Shown piece after piece: positions 9,340 through 19,327 of a stretch of DNA of 64,000 bases (positions are counted from its first letter, which is position 1; each line of letters opens with the position of its first letter). The stretch spans positions 434,001-498,000 of the forward strand of contig NZ_CP019701.2 in the NCBI RefSeq assembly GCF_002005205.3, given 5' to 3'. Source of the DNA: Rhizobium rhizogenes. GTDB lineage: Bacteria; Pseudomonadota; Alphaproteobacteria; Rhizobiales; Rhizobiaceae. Both the position numbers and the translations under genes were made by a program. The notes under the pieces are model-generated. The model saw nothing but the letters and a program-made list of their open reading frames with translations, did no database searches and had not been told where the DNA came from.

Positions 9340-9513
9340 GGTCTCCTTGTGCCGCGCAGGCCCGACGGGGGAGGAGGGCCTGCCGTGAGGGTGATCTTAT
9401 CGTCTTCTCGGTGAGGTGCCAGAGGAAACCTCATCATGGCAGCCATGTGCAAGGTTATGGGCTGGGATTGCTGCGGCAGGCTCAACATTTCGCGTGACCG
9501 CAACTCTCTCTGC

Positions 9514-9627
9514 CGTCATGCCGGACCAGATCCGGCATCCAGCCAGCCCAAGCCCTTGGGCGGACAAGACTCTTCTCGCCGCGCAGACGCGCGTCGGCCG
9601 GATACCGGCTCAGGGCCGGTATGACGG
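9514..9627. repeat. dispersed palindromic repeat, family A, copy 1
   Basis: About 114 bases bounded by inverted arms of the type CGTCATGCCGGA...CCGGTATGACGG. Inner blocks CCAGCCAGCCCAAG..CCTTGGGC and CGCAGACGCGCGTCGGCC are shared with copies at 26375-26487 and 49118-49230. It lies in the gap between VOC and tldD. No coding capacity is evident. Confidence 0.85.
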
Positions 9628-9666
9628 AATTTGGGGCAGACCGCAGTGATCCAAGCTCCGAATTCC

Positions 9667-11082
9667 TTAGGCCTTCGTGCCGCCAACGGTGATCTGGTCC
9701 ATGCGCAGATGCGGCTGGCCAACGCCGACCGGCACCCATTGCCCGGCCTTGCCGCAATTGCCGATGCCCGTATCCAGTTTGGAATCATTGCCGATCATCG
9801 ACACGCGCTTCATCGCGTCCGGTCCGTTGCCGATCAGCATGGCGCCCTTTACCGGCGCACCGATCTTTCCGTTCTCGATGAGGTAAGCCTCGGTGCAGCC
9901 GAACACGAATTTGCCTGAGGTGATATCCACCTGTCCGCCACCGAAGGAAACGGCATAGATGCCCTTTTTGACCGAGGCGATGATTTCTTCCGGCGTCTTG
10001 TCGCCGGAGAGCATGTAGGTATTGGTCATGCGCGGCATCGGCACATGGGCATAACCCTGCCGGCGGCCGTTGCCGGTGGCCTTCGCGCCCATCAGCCGGG
10101 CATTCTGGCGGTCCTGCATATAGCCCACCAGCCTGCCATTCTCGATCAGCACATTATAAGCGGATGGCGTACCTTCGTCGTCGATGGTGAGCGAACCGCG
10201 ACGGCTGTCGATGGTGCCGTCATCCACGACGGTGACGCCGGGGGCGGCCACCATCTCGCCCATCAGGCCGGCAAAGGCCGAGGTCTTCTTGCGGTTGAAA
10301 TCGCCTTCCAGACCGTGACCGACCGCTTCATGCAGCATCACGCCCGGCCAGCCGGAGCCCAGCACCACATCCATGGTGCCGGCCGGTGCATCGATGGCGG
10401 TCAGGTTGACGAGCGCCTGGCGCAGCGCCTCATCCGCGCCGCGCTGCCAGCTTTCCGTGGTAATGAAATCGCCGAAGCCGACGCGGCCGCCAATGCCGTA
10501 AGAGCCGCTTTCCTGCCGGTCGCCTTCGCCGGCAACGACGGAAATATTGATGCGGGTCATCGGGCGGATATCGCTGACGCGATGCCCATCGGCGCGCAGA
10601 ATATCCACCACCTGCCAGCTTGCGGAAATCGTCGCCGTCACCTGCCGAACGTTTTCGTCCTTATCACGCAGATAGGCATCGATATCGGTGAGCAGCTTCA
10701 CCTTTTCCTCAAAGCTCGGGCTGCCGATCGGGTTTTCGTCGCCATAGAGCTTCTTGTTGGTGCGCTGGGGTGCGGCGGCATAGGAGCCGAAATATCCGCG
10801 CGTGACGGCGCCCACCGCATCCGACGCGCGCTTCAGCGCACCTTCGGAAAGCTCGCCGGCATGGGCGTAACCCACCGTCTCGCCGGCAACGGCGCGCAGG
10901 CCAAAACCCTGATCCGTATTGAAGGAGCCGCCCTTGAGCCGGCCATTGTCGAAGGTCAGTGATTCGGCCTGGGCATGTTCGATGAAGAGTTCGCCATCGT
11001 CAGCGCCGACGAGCGCCTCTGCGACGAGCTTGCGCAATTGCGTTTCATCGCAATCGAAGAGTTTTACAAGATCGTCGGTCAT
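9667..11082 (-). CDS. tldD: metalloprotease TldD
   Basis: 471 aa. TldD forms a heteromeric metalloprotease with TldE/PmbA that degrades unfolded peptides and matures some modified peptides (microcin B17, CcdA turnover in E. coli). The zinc-binding HEAVGHGLEGDF motif (HExxxH) sits near residue 250. The N-terminal region has TFDNGRLKGGSFNTDQGFGLRAV, and the glycine-rich C-terminal half includes MIGNDSKLDTGIGNCGKAGQ. A GGAG ribosome-binding site precedes the ATG. No tldE is visible nearby. Confidence 0.95.
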   Translation of the reverse strand: MTDDLVKLFDCDETQLRKLVAEALVGADDGELFIEHAQAESLTFDNGRLKGGSFNTDQGFGLRAVAGETVGYAHAGELSEGALKRASDAVGAVTRGYFGSYAAAPQRTNKKLYGDENPIGSPSFEEKVKLLTDIDAYLRDKDENVRQVTATISASWQVVDILRADGHRVSDIRPMTRINISVVAGEGDRQESGSYGIGGRVGFGDFITTESWQRGADEALRQALVNLTAIDAPAGTMDVVLGSGWPGVMLHEAVGHGLEGDFNRKKTSAFAGLMGEMVAAPGVTVVDDGTIDSRRGSLTIDDEGTPSAYNVLIENGRLVGYMQDRQNARLMGAKATGNGRRQGYAHVPMPRMTNTYMLSGDKTPEEIIASVKKGIYAVSFGGGQVDITSGKFVFGCTEAYLIENGKIGAPVKGAMLIGNGPDAMKRVSMIGNDSKLDTGIGNCGKAGQWVPVGVGQPHLRMDQITVGGTKA

Positions 11083-11165
11083 GGGAGGCTCCAGTCATTA
11101 TCGTTCAATGACCGATTTAGGCACTGGAGCGGGCAGACGCAAGGCTGCCCGTTGATGACGAGACG

Positions 11166-11690
11166 TTACGGCAGTGCGTCGTAGCCTTCGGCAAAGCCGG
11201 TCAGCTCGATCGGAATGCCGACGCGGTCCTGGTCGACGGATTCGCGCAGCGCGAAGACAGCGTTCTTGCCGGCGCGCAGCACCTTCAGCAGCTCGTCGTC
11301 AATATCCACTTCCACATAGCAGCCTTCGGAGAAGCAGCGGGTGAAATAGGCGCGGCCGATATTATTATTGTCGATATAAAGCTCCATGCCGTCCTTCAGC
11401 AGCACGCCAAGCGGCGCGAGGATGCGCAGGATGCGCGACTTGCGGTCGGCGGTCTTCAGCACCACCACCGAAAGCCCTACTTCCGGGCGGTCGTCGGCAA
11501 TGACGTTCTGCATCAGGGCGCATTGCTCTTCGGATGCGCCGGCCGGCTTGTCGCAGATGACAGACCATGCGCCATGCGTCGACTTCGGCGTGCCGGGCGG
11601 CTGCTGTTGCGCCAGCGCCGCAGCGGCGGGGGCGATGATGGCAAGACCGGCGGCGGCAAGAAAAGTGCGCGCGAGCGGGGAAAGACGCAT
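11166..11690 (-). CDS. invasion-associated locus B (IalB) family periplasmic protein
   Basis: 174 aa. It starts MRLSPLARTFLAAAGL with a classical signal peptide cleaved after an Ala-x-Ala near residue 28. The mature domain contains THGAWSVICDKPAGASEEQCALMQ and later YFTRCFSEGCYVEVDIDDELL. The paired cysteines and the W-x-V-x-C start are typical of IalB proteins, first noted in Bartonella and widespread in Rhizobiales. Its molecular role is not established. The frame is open upstream to 11990, but only the ATG at 11690 places the signal peptide at the N-terminus. Divergent from the cox operon. Confidence 0.85.
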   Translation of the reverse strand: MRLSPLARTFLAAAGLAIIAPAAAALAQQQPPGTPKSTHGAWSVICDKPAGASEEQCALMQNVIADDRPEVGLSVVVLKTADRKSRILRILAPLGVLLKDGMELYIDNNNIGRAYFTRCFSEGCYVEVDIDDELLKVLRAGKNAVFALRESVDQDRVGIPIELTGFAEGYDALP

Positions 11691-12089
11691 GGATACCTCT
11701 GGGATTCGAATCAGTGCGGCTATTTTGACGCCATAATCCGGAAAAAAAAGCCTCGGGCCTTCAATTCCAGCGGAGTTGGGCGGAAATAGGACCTGTTCCC
11801 GCTTTGCGCGCACCCGATTTGCCGGCGCGGCATTCATTATCCGGCAGCCAAACCGTCGGGAAAATCGGGCCATGCCCGGTTTTGACCGGCTGAAAGCCCG
11901 TTCGGCCTGTCCTGCCGGACATCGGGTGCGGGAAAGTCGACCGTGGATTGACCAATGGCAAAATTGGCTCACATCCGTGTCCCGACGCATATTGCGGCAG
12001 AGGACAAACTGTGGTTTGAAGTTAGTACCATAAGCATGGATTCTGCGTCTGTGATTGATCTAGATCAGGCGCGTGAGGGAGAGGGTACC
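11691..12089. promoter_or_regulatory. divergent ialB / cox intergenic region
   Basis: About 400 bases between the ialB-like gene and coxB, holding the promoters for both. The only strong site seen is the FNR/FixK-like palindrome at 12055-12068. A small hairpin CCAAT...ATTGG lies near 11950-11965. The coxB frame is open back to 11955, with a possible ATG at 12036, but that part has no conserved sequence. Confidence 0.5.
12055..12068 (+). promoter_or_regulatory. candidate FNR/FixK box upstream of coxB
   Basis: TTGATCTAGATCAG matches the FNR/FixK consensus TTGAT-N4-ATCAA at 9 of 10 positions and contains the perfect palindrome TGATCTAGATCA. It ends 21 bases before the chosen coxB start, a position that suggests repression of the aa3 oxidase in low oxygen rather than activation. 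Inference from motif only. Confidence 0.5.
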
Positions 12090-12986
12090 GTGAGGAATAG
12101 GATTTACGCAGCACTGGCGGGGATGACCTGTCTGCTCACGGCTGTCGGCGCCCACGCCGATCAGCCGGTGCATTGGCAAATGGGCATGCAGGAGGCCGCC
12201 ACGCCGATCATGCACGAAATACGCTGGTTCGAACAATATACATTGTGGTTCATTGTTCCGGTTACGCTTTTCGTTCTTGCGCTGCTCATCATCGTTGCCC
12301 TGAAGTTCCGCGCCGCGAAAAATCCGGTGGCTTCCAAGACCAGCCACAACACCACGATCGAGGTGGTGTGGACGCTTGCGCCTGTTCTCATTCTCCTGTT
12401 CCTCGCTTTCCCCTCGTTCAATCTTCTGAACGCGCAGCTGACGCAGCCGGAAAACCCGGACCTGACGCTGAAGGCAACCGCCACGCAATGGCTGTGGAGC
12501 TATGAATATGCCGCGGCCGAGGGCGCCGAGCCGCTCTCCTTCGACAGCTACATGCTGAAGGATCAGGACCGCGCTGCTGCGGGCAAGGAGGACAAGGCCC
12601 GCTATCCGCGTCTTCTCGCGGTCGACAATGAAATGGTCGTTCCTGTCGGCAAGACCGTGCGCCTTCTGGTGACGGCGGCGCCGACCGACGTCATCCACGC
12701 CTTCGCCATGCCGGCTTTCGGCGTCAAGATCGACGCCGTTCCGGGCCGCCTCAACGAAACCTGGTTCAAGCCAGAGAAGGAAGGCCTTTATTACGGCCAA
12801 TGTTCCGAGCTTTGCGGCAAGGACCACGCCTTCATGCCCATCGCCATTCGGGTGGTTTCCGAACAGCAGTACAACGCCTGGCACGCCGCCGCCGCTTCCG
12901 ATCTGAACGGCGCGAACCGGGCACTGATGGCCTCCGTCGACGGCGCTCCGCGCACGCTTGACGTTGCCGCCAACGAAACCAACTGA
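12090..12986 (+). CDS. coxB: cytochrome c oxidase subunit II (aa3 type)
   Basis: CuA-bearing subunit that takes electrons from cytochrome c. With a GTG start at 12090 the protein is about 298 aa: a signal peptide (residues 1-25), two membrane helices (about 50-75 and 95-115) and a periplasmic cupredoxin domain. The domain carries the ATATQWLWSYEY electron-entry tryptophan and the CuA motif CSELCGKDHAFM near residue 250. I chose this start for the strong GAGGGAGAGGG preceding it; an ATG at 12036 is in frame but would put the FNR-like box inside the gene. First gene of the oxidase cluster, 18 bases before ctaD. Confidence 0.95.
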   Translation: MRNRIYAALAGMTCLLTAVGAHADQPVHWQMGMQEAATPIMHEIRWFEQYTLWFIVPVTLFVLALLIIVALKFRAAKNPVASKTSHNTTIEVVWTLAPVLILLFLAFPSFNLLNAQLTQPENPDLTLKATATQWLWSYEYAAAEGAEPLSFDSYMLKDQDRAAAGKEDKARYPRLLAVDNEMVVPVGKTVRLLVTAAPTDVIHAFAMPAFGVKIDAVPGRLNETWFKPEKEGLYYGQCSELCGKDHAFMPIAIRVVSEQQYNAWHAAAASDLNGANRALMASVDGAPRTLDVAANETN

Positions 12987-14705
<1,719 letters not shown>

Positions 14706-14761
14706 TGCGCGGGCCGGAAGGCGCAGGCAAGGCTTGTGCATTCCGGTTGCTGAAAAGCGGG

Positions 14762-14785
14762 ACGGCATGGTTTCGTCCATGCCGT
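14762..14785 (+). terminator. hairpin after ctaD, possible terminator or processing site
   Basis: Perfect 9-bp stem ACGGCATGG/CCATGCCGT with a 6-base loop, 57 bases after the ctaD stop. There is no clear T-run, so it may attenuate or protect the coxB-ctaD message rather than end it completely. Confidence 0.5.
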
Positions 14786-15092
14786 TTCCGAAGGCGGGTG
14801 GGTCCGTTGCTGCGTGACATTTTGTCCAAGCGAAGCGCGTCGTCCGACATGATACATGCGCGGATGTGATAAATGCCAAGTTTGGCCTTTATGAATAAGC
14901 AGGCGCAGACGAATGGCGGAATGGGCGTGGCGAAACGCCGGCGAAAGGCATCGGTTCGACCCGATGTCGACCGTGTCGTGACATTCGGACCCATGAACTG
15001 ACGCGCCGCGCATGCCGGAAATCATCTTCGTTTTTCGGGCCGGTGCAGGAGATGCCGCGGCAAGCGTCATCTGAAAGAAAACAGGACAGGAA
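14786..15092. other. intergenic gap inside the cox cluster
   Basis: 307 bases between the post-ctaD hairpin and ctaB. Short open frames here are not conserved-looking. A separate promoter for ctaB-ctaE is likely, given the distance and the hairpin, but I cannot point to specific boxes. Confidence 0.4.
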
Positions 15093-16046
15093 ATGACCGT
15101 TATCGACAATCGCGACATGCTTGGCGCAGAAGGCTCCGAACTTTCGGAAGCCGGCGCACGCGATTATTTCGAATTGCTGAAACCGCGCGTCATGTCGCTC
15201 GTCGTCTTCACGGCCTTTGCGGGTCTCGTGCTGGCGCCCGGCGAAATCAACCCGGTTCTCGGCATCATCGCGATCCTCTGCATCGCGGTCGGCGCCGGCG
15301 CCTCCGGCGCGCTCAACATGTGGTACGATGCCGATATCGACGCCGTGATGAGCCGTACCGCCAGGCGGCCGATCCCCTCCGGCCGCATCGCGCCGCGTGA
15401 GGCCCTGGCCTTTGGATTGACGCTGTCGGCCTTTTCGGTGGTCATCCTCGGCCTTGCGGTCAACTGGTTCGCCGCCGGTCTGCTCGCCTTCACCATCTTC
15501 TTTTATGCCGTCGTTTATACGATGTGGCTGAAGCGCTCGACACCGCAGAACATCGTCATCGGCGGTGCCGCCGGCGCTTTCCCGCCCATGCTCGGCTGGG
15601 CCTGCGTTACCGGCGGTGTTTCGCTTGATAGTGTCATCCTGTTTCTCATCATCTTTTTGTGGACGCCTGCGCATTTCTGGGCGCTGGCGCTGTTCAAGAT
15701 GCGCGATTACGGCTCCGTCGGCATTCCAATGATGCCGAATGTGGCGGGCGAACGCTCCACCAAGAACCAGATGATCGTTTACGCCGTGCTGACAGCGGCG
15801 GCTGCCGTCGCGCCGTATTTCACCGGGCTGGCGAGCGCCGGTTACGGCATTTTCGCCGCGGTGCTGAGCGCGATCTTCGTTTATTGTTCGCTCGATGTCC
15901 GGCGCATGCCCGAGGGTGACGAGAAGATGCTGCCCGCCAAGAAGATGTTCGCCTATTCGGTGCTTTACCTCTTCGCCATCTTTTCCGGCCTTCTGGCCGA
16001 TCATTTCGCGCCGGCCCTGAAGGCCGTGATTTCGGGAGTTCTGTGA
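15093..16046 (+). CDS. ctaB: protoheme IX farnesyltransferase (heme O synthase)
   Basis: Adds a farnesyl group to protoheme to give heme O, the precursor of heme a. 317 aa, an integral membrane UbiA-type prenyltransferase with about nine helices. The key segment [25 protein letters not shown] (residues about 72-96) holds the aspartate-rich DxxxD site. A second conserved stretch, [14 protein letters not shown], follows near residue 210. The stop TGA overlaps the ATG of the next small gene by one base, so the two are coupled. Confidence 0.96.
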   Translation: MTVIDNRDMLGAEGSELSEAGARDYFELLKPRVMSLVVFTAFAGLVLAPGEINPVLGIIAILCIAVGAGASGALNMWYDADIDAVMSRTARRPIPSGRIAPREALAFGLTLSAFSVVILGLAVNWFAAGLLAFTIFFYAVVYTMWLKRSTPQNIVIGGAAGAFPPMLGWACVTGGVSLDSVILFLIIFLWTPAHFWALALFKMRDYGSVGIPMMPNVAGERSTKNQMIVYAVLTAAAAVAPYFTGLASAGYGIFAAVLSAIFVYCSLDVRRMPEGDEKMLPAKKMFAYSVLYLFAIFSGLLADHFAPALKAVISGVL

Positions 16047-16177
16047 TGGAAACGGTGGAACTGAGCGCGGCGCAGAAAAAATCGAGACGCGGACGCAATA
16101 TCGCGCTCGGCGTCCTGCTCGCCGGTCTGGTGGTGCTGTTCTACATCATTACCATCATCAAGATCGGCTCGCATTAA
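16046..16177 (+). CDS. 43-aa single-helix membrane protein in cox operon (CoxF-like)
   Basis: A short gene whose ATG shares its A with the last base of the ctaB stop TGA. The product has a basic cytoplasmic start ([18 protein letters not shown]) followed by one hydrophobic helix of about 20 residues and a short GSH tail. Alphaproteobacterial oxidase operons often carry such a protein in this exact slot between heme O synthase and the CtaG gene (called CoxF in some annotations). Its role is unclear, possibly an assembly factor. ctaG starts 28 bases later. Confidence 0.8.
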   Translation: METVELSAAQKKSRRGRNIALGVLLAGLVVLFYIITIIKIGSH

Positions 16178-16205
16178 GGGCTGATTGAGGGGAGAGGAGG
16201 AGGAC

Positions 16206-16823
16206 ATGGCGAATATGGAAACGCAGACGGCAGGAACCGGCAGGCAACGGGTGAGCAATCGCTCCATCCTGGTGCTCTGTCTCGTATTTTTCTGCGCCAT
16301 GATCGGCATGGCCTATGCCGCCGTCCCGCTCTACACCCTGTTTTGCCGCGTCACCGGTTATAACGGCACGACCCAGCGCGTCGAGCAATATTCCGACGTC
16401 ATCCTCGACAAGACCATTAACGTCACCTTCGACGCCAACACGTCGAACGGCCTCAACTGGGATTTCCAGCCGGTCGACAGGATGGTCAAGCCGAAGATCG
16501 GCGAGACGGTGCAGGTGACCTTCAAGGCGACCAACCGCTCGCCCGTGGCGACCACGGGAACGGCGGTCTTCAACGTCACGCCGATGGAGGCGGGCGCCTA
16601 TTTCAACAAGGTGGAGTGTTTCTGCTTCACCGAAACGACGCTGCAGCCGGGCGAAACATTGGAAATGCCGGTGGTTTTCTTTGTCGATCCCGACATTGCC
16701 ACGGCGCGCGAAACCAAGAGCATTCATACTTTGACGCTGTCCTATACGTTTTATCCGGCCAAAACCGAAAAACCGGTTGCGTCCTTGCCGGTAAAGACTG
16801 AATCTGGCGAAAGCAAATTGTGA
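16206..16823 (+). CDS. ctaG: cytochrome c oxidase assembly protein CtaG/Cox11
   Basis: Copper chaperone that inserts CuB into subunit I. About 205 aa with one N-terminal membrane helix (roughly residues 19-38) and an immunoglobulin-like periplasmic domain. The first conserved cysteine is in [16 protein letters not shown], and the copper-binding CFCF pair is in [11 protein letters not shown] near residue 140. The C-terminal [11 protein letters not shown] segment is typical. The ATG at 16206 is preceded by GGAGAGGAGG. A longer frame from 16185 is open but unsupported. Confidence 0.95.
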   Translation: MANMETQTAGTGRQRVSNRSILVLCLVFFCAMIGMAYAAVPLYTLFCRVTGYNGTTQRVEQYSDVILDKTINVTFDANTSNGLNWDFQPVDRMVKPKIGETVQVTFKATNRSPVATTGTAVFNVTPMEAGAYFNKVECFCFTETTLQPGETLEMPVVFFVDPDIATARETKSIHTLTLSYTFYPAKTEKPVASLPVKTESGESKL

Positions 16824-16881
16824 GAGGAGATCTGGCCTTTTTGGGGCCGGATCAGGGAAGAGATACCAGGGGATTGTCGCA

Positions 16882-17757
16882 ATGGCAGACACGCATCAGA
16901 AGAACCACGATTACCACATCATAGACCCAAGCCCCTGGCCGCTTCTGGCCTCGATCGGCGCTTTCATCCTGACCTTCGGCGGCGTCTGTTACATGCGTTA
17001 CCTGTCGGGCGGCTCGTTCAAGCTGTTCGGCGCGGAACTCGCCAACCCCTGGCTTTTCTATATCGGTCTCGTCATCGTGCTTTACACCATGTATGCGTGG
17101 TGGGCGGATACGATCAAGGAAGCCAATGAGGGCAGCCACACCCGCGTCGTGTCGCTTCACCTGCGTTACGGCATGATCATGTTCATCGCTTCGGAAGTGA
17201 TGTTCTTCGTGGCGTGGTTCTGGGCCTATTTCGATGCCAGCCTCTTCCCGCATGAGGCCATTCAGGCGTCCCGCCTTGAATATACCGGCGGTCAATGGCC
17301 GCCCAAGGGTATCGAGGTCATCGATCCCTGGCACCTGCCGCTCTACAACACCGTTATCCTGCTGCTTTCCGGCACCTGCGTCACCTGGGCGCACCATGCG
17401 CTGCTGCATAATGACCGCAAGGGCCTGATCAGCGGCCTCGCGCTCACCGTGGCGCTCGGCGTGTTGTTCTCCACCGTGCAGGTTTACGAATACATTCACG
17501 CCCCGTTCGATTTCAAGAACTCGATCTATGGCGCGACCTTCTTCATGGCCACCGGTTTCCACGGTTTCCACGTCTTCGTCGGAACGGTCTTCCTGCTGGT
17601 CTGCCTGTTCCGCGCCATTGCCGGCGGTTTCACGCCCAAGCAGCACTTCGGTTTTGAGGCGGCTGCCTGGTACTGGCACTTCGTTGACGTCGTCTGGCTG
17701 TTCCTGTTCTTCGCCATCTATATCTGGGGTGGCTGGGGCGCGCCGGTGCACGGGTAA
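16882..17757 (+). CDS. ctaE: cytochrome c oxidase subunit III
   Basis: 291 aa, seven membrane helices. The start is DYHIIDPSPWPLLASIGAF, followed by MFIASEVMFFVAWFWAYFDASL with the conserved glutamate that stabilises proton uptake, and a C-terminal GFHGFHVFVG...AAWYWHFVDVVWLFLF segment. Last structural oxidase gene of the cluster. It is followed by two repeat elements (17822-18086) before the DUF983 gene, so the two assembly-associated genes downstream may be expressed separately. Confidence 0.97.
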   Translation: MADTHQKNHDYHIIDPSPWPLLASIGAFILTFGGVCYMRYLSGGSFKLFGAELANPWLFYIGLVIVLYTMYAWWADTIKEANEGSHTRVVSLHLRYGMIMFIASEVMFFVAWFWAYFDASLFPHEAIQASRLEYTGGQWPPKGIEVIDPWHLPLYNTVILLLSGTCVTWAHHALLHNDRKGLISGLALTVALGVLFSTVQVYEYIHAPFDFKNSIYGATFFMATGFHGFHVFVGTVFLLVCLFRAIAGGFTPKQHFGFEAAAWYWHFVDVVWLFLFFAIYIWGGWGAPVHG

Positions 17758-17821
17758 CCGACGCCGGATAGAGCCTCGCCCTGAGCAAGGCATTGCCTAT
17801 GGAGCGAATGGGACCCACTTG

Positions 17822-17944
17822 TTTCTTCTCCCCGCCGGGGAGAAGTCCGCGGCAGCGGGATGAGGGGGCAAGGGTGAAGATAAGCCTGTAGCTCGCCCCT
17901 CATCCGACCCTTCGCACCACCTTCTCCCCGGCGGGGAGAAGAAA
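17822..17944. repeat. RIME-like palindromic repeat, family B, long copy 1
   Basis: About 123 bases bounded by TTCTTCTCCCCG-type palindromes at both ends, with inner blocks GATGAGGG and CCCTCATCCGACCCTTCG. The copy at 57261-57385 is the same element in the opposite orientation. The layout of two large palindromes in about 110-125 bases fits the Rhizobium intergenic mosaic element (RIME1) description. It lies between ctaE and the DUF983 gene. Confidence 0.85.
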
Positions 17945-18008
17945 ATCGCGGCGCCGTCGAACAACAAACAGGTGCCCGGGTTTTGAGGCAAGCTTCCAAT
18001 AGATTGGA

Positions 18009-18086
18009 CGTCATCCTCGGGGCTTGACCGGAGGATCCATAACCCGCTGAAATCGTGGGTCCTCGGGTCAAGCCCCGGGGATGACG
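18009..18086. repeat. dispersed inverted repeat, family C, copy 1
   Basis: Arms CGTCATCCTCGGGGCTTGA and TCAAGCCCCGGGGATGACG enclose about 40 bases. Related copies lie at 22347-22432, 33821-33907 and 49298-49383, with a partial one at 59614-59644. Confidence 0.8.
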
Positions 18087-18120
18087 GACGAGGGGTTAGG
18101 CAACTTCGCGGGAGGTCATC

Positions 18121-18507
18121 ATGTCAGAACCATCAAACGGCAATTTCGCACCTGTTGATCCCATCAAGGTCGGTCTGAAAGGCTGCTGCCCGCGTTGCGG
18201 CAATGGCCGGCTTTTCGACGGTTTCCTGACCCCGAAACCGGCTTGCAGCGCCTGCGGGCTGGATTACGGCTTTGCCGATGCGGGCGATGGCCCGGCCGTC
18301 TTTGTCATGCTGATCGTCGGTTTTCTGGTCATCGGGCTGGCGCTCTGGGTCGATCAGCGTTTTGCCCCGCCCGTCTGGGTACATGTCATGCTCTGGTTGC
18401 CGTTTACGGTAATTGTCTCCCTCGTGCTGCTGCGCAAGCTGAAAGGAATCATGATTGCGCTGCAATACCGCAACAATGCAAGCGAAGGCAGGCTTGATCG
18501 TGAATGA
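18121..18507 (+). CDS. DUF983 membrane protein linked to cox genes
   Basis: 128 aa. An N-terminal CPRCGNGRLF...CSACGLDYGFADAGDGPA segment forms a CxxC-x(n)-CxxC zinc-ribbon-like module. Two membrane helices follow (about residues 60-78 and 88-106). This is the DUF983 family, regularly found beside oxidase assembly genes in alphaproteobacteria, here between ctaE and SURF1. A metal-related role in oxidase assembly is an inference from context. Confidence 0.85.
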   Translation: MSEPSNGNFAPVDPIKVGLKGCCPRCGNGRLFDGFLTPKPACSACGLDYGFADAGDGPAVFVMLIVGFLVIGLALWVDQRFAPPVWVHVMLWLPFTVIVSLVLLRKLKGIMIALQYRNNASEGRLDRE

Positions 18508-18517
18508 GGTGTCCCAC

Positions 18518-19252
18518 ATGAAGGCGGCGGACAGACGGGTCTGGTTCGCCGCGCCGCTGGTGCTGCTGGCGCTTGCCATCCTTCTCGGCCTCGGCACCTG
18601 GCAGGTGAAGCGGCTCTACTGGAAAGAGGCCCTGCTGGCCGATATCGAAGAGCGGCGCAACGCCGGCCCGGCCACGATTGCCGATATCGAGGCGATGGCG
18701 AAAAGCGGCGACGATATCGAATATCGCAAGGTCAGCCTTTCCGGCACCTTCGATCATGCCCGTGAGCGGCATTTCTTCGCCACCCATCAGGGCCAGACCG
18801 GTTATTACATCTATACGCCGCTGACGCTTGCCGATGGCCGCATCCTTTTCGTCAATCGCGGCTTCGTGCCCTTCGAGCTGAAAGATCCGGCCAAACGGCC
18901 TGACGGGCAGGTTTCCGGCGAGGTCACGATAACGGGGCTGGCCCGCGCGCCGCTGGTTGCAAAACCGTCCTCGCTGCTGCCGGACAATGATATCGCCAAG
19001 AACATCTTTTACTGGAAGGATCTGGCGGCGATGGCATCCAGTGCCGATATCCCGCCCGACCGGCTGGTCAATCTCTTCGTGGATGCTGATAATGCGCCAA
19101 ATCCGGGCGGCTGGCCGCAGGGCGGCGTGACGCTGATAGATTTGCCCAACAATCACCTGCAATATGCGATAACGTGGTATGGCTTGGCGGCGGCCCTTGT
19201 CATCGTCGCCGGTTTTGCCTATTTCCGGAACGGTAAGGCGCAGGGTGAATAA
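18518..19252 (+). CDS. SURF1-family cytochrome oxidase assembly protein
   Basis: About 244 aa with one membrane helix at each end (roughly residues 9-28 and 218-237) around a periplasmic domain, the SURF1 layout. Conserved parts are LGTWQVKRLYWKEALL near residue 22, HVSLSG-like YRKVSLSGTFDH near residue 75, GFVPFELKDPAKRP, and the C-terminal NNHLQYAITWYGLA motif. SURF1 helps deliver heme a to subunit I. The frame is open upstream; the ATG at 18518 follows GAGGTG and lies 10 bases after the DUF983 stop. A GTG at 18500 is an alternative start that would overlap it. Confidence 0.93.
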   Translation: MKAADRRVWFAAPLVLLALAILLGLGTWQVKRLYWKEALLADIEERRNAGPATIADIEAMAKSGDDIEYRKVSLSGTFDHARERHFFATHQGQTGYYIYTPLTLADGRILFVNRGFVPFELKDPAKRPDGQVSGEVTITGLARAPLVAKPSSLLPDNDIAKNIFYWKDLAAMASSADIPPDRLVNLFVDADNAPNPGGWPQGGVTLIDLPNNHLQYAITWYGLAAALVIVAGFAYFRNGKAQGE

Positions 19253-19292
19253 AGCGCGCCCCGTCCGGTAGGGCCGTTTATCGGGCAAGACC

Positions 19293-19327
19293 ACGGAGCT
19301 GGCCAAGGAGCTGGCCAAGGAGCTGGA
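19293..19327 (+). repeat. tandem 12-bp repeat carrying duplicated ribosome-binding sites before ispH
   Basis: The unit GAGCTGGCCAAG occurs two and a half times directly before the ispH ATG, so AAGGAG appears twice. Only the last copy is at correct spacing. Probably a slipped-strand duplication. Confidence 0.7.
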
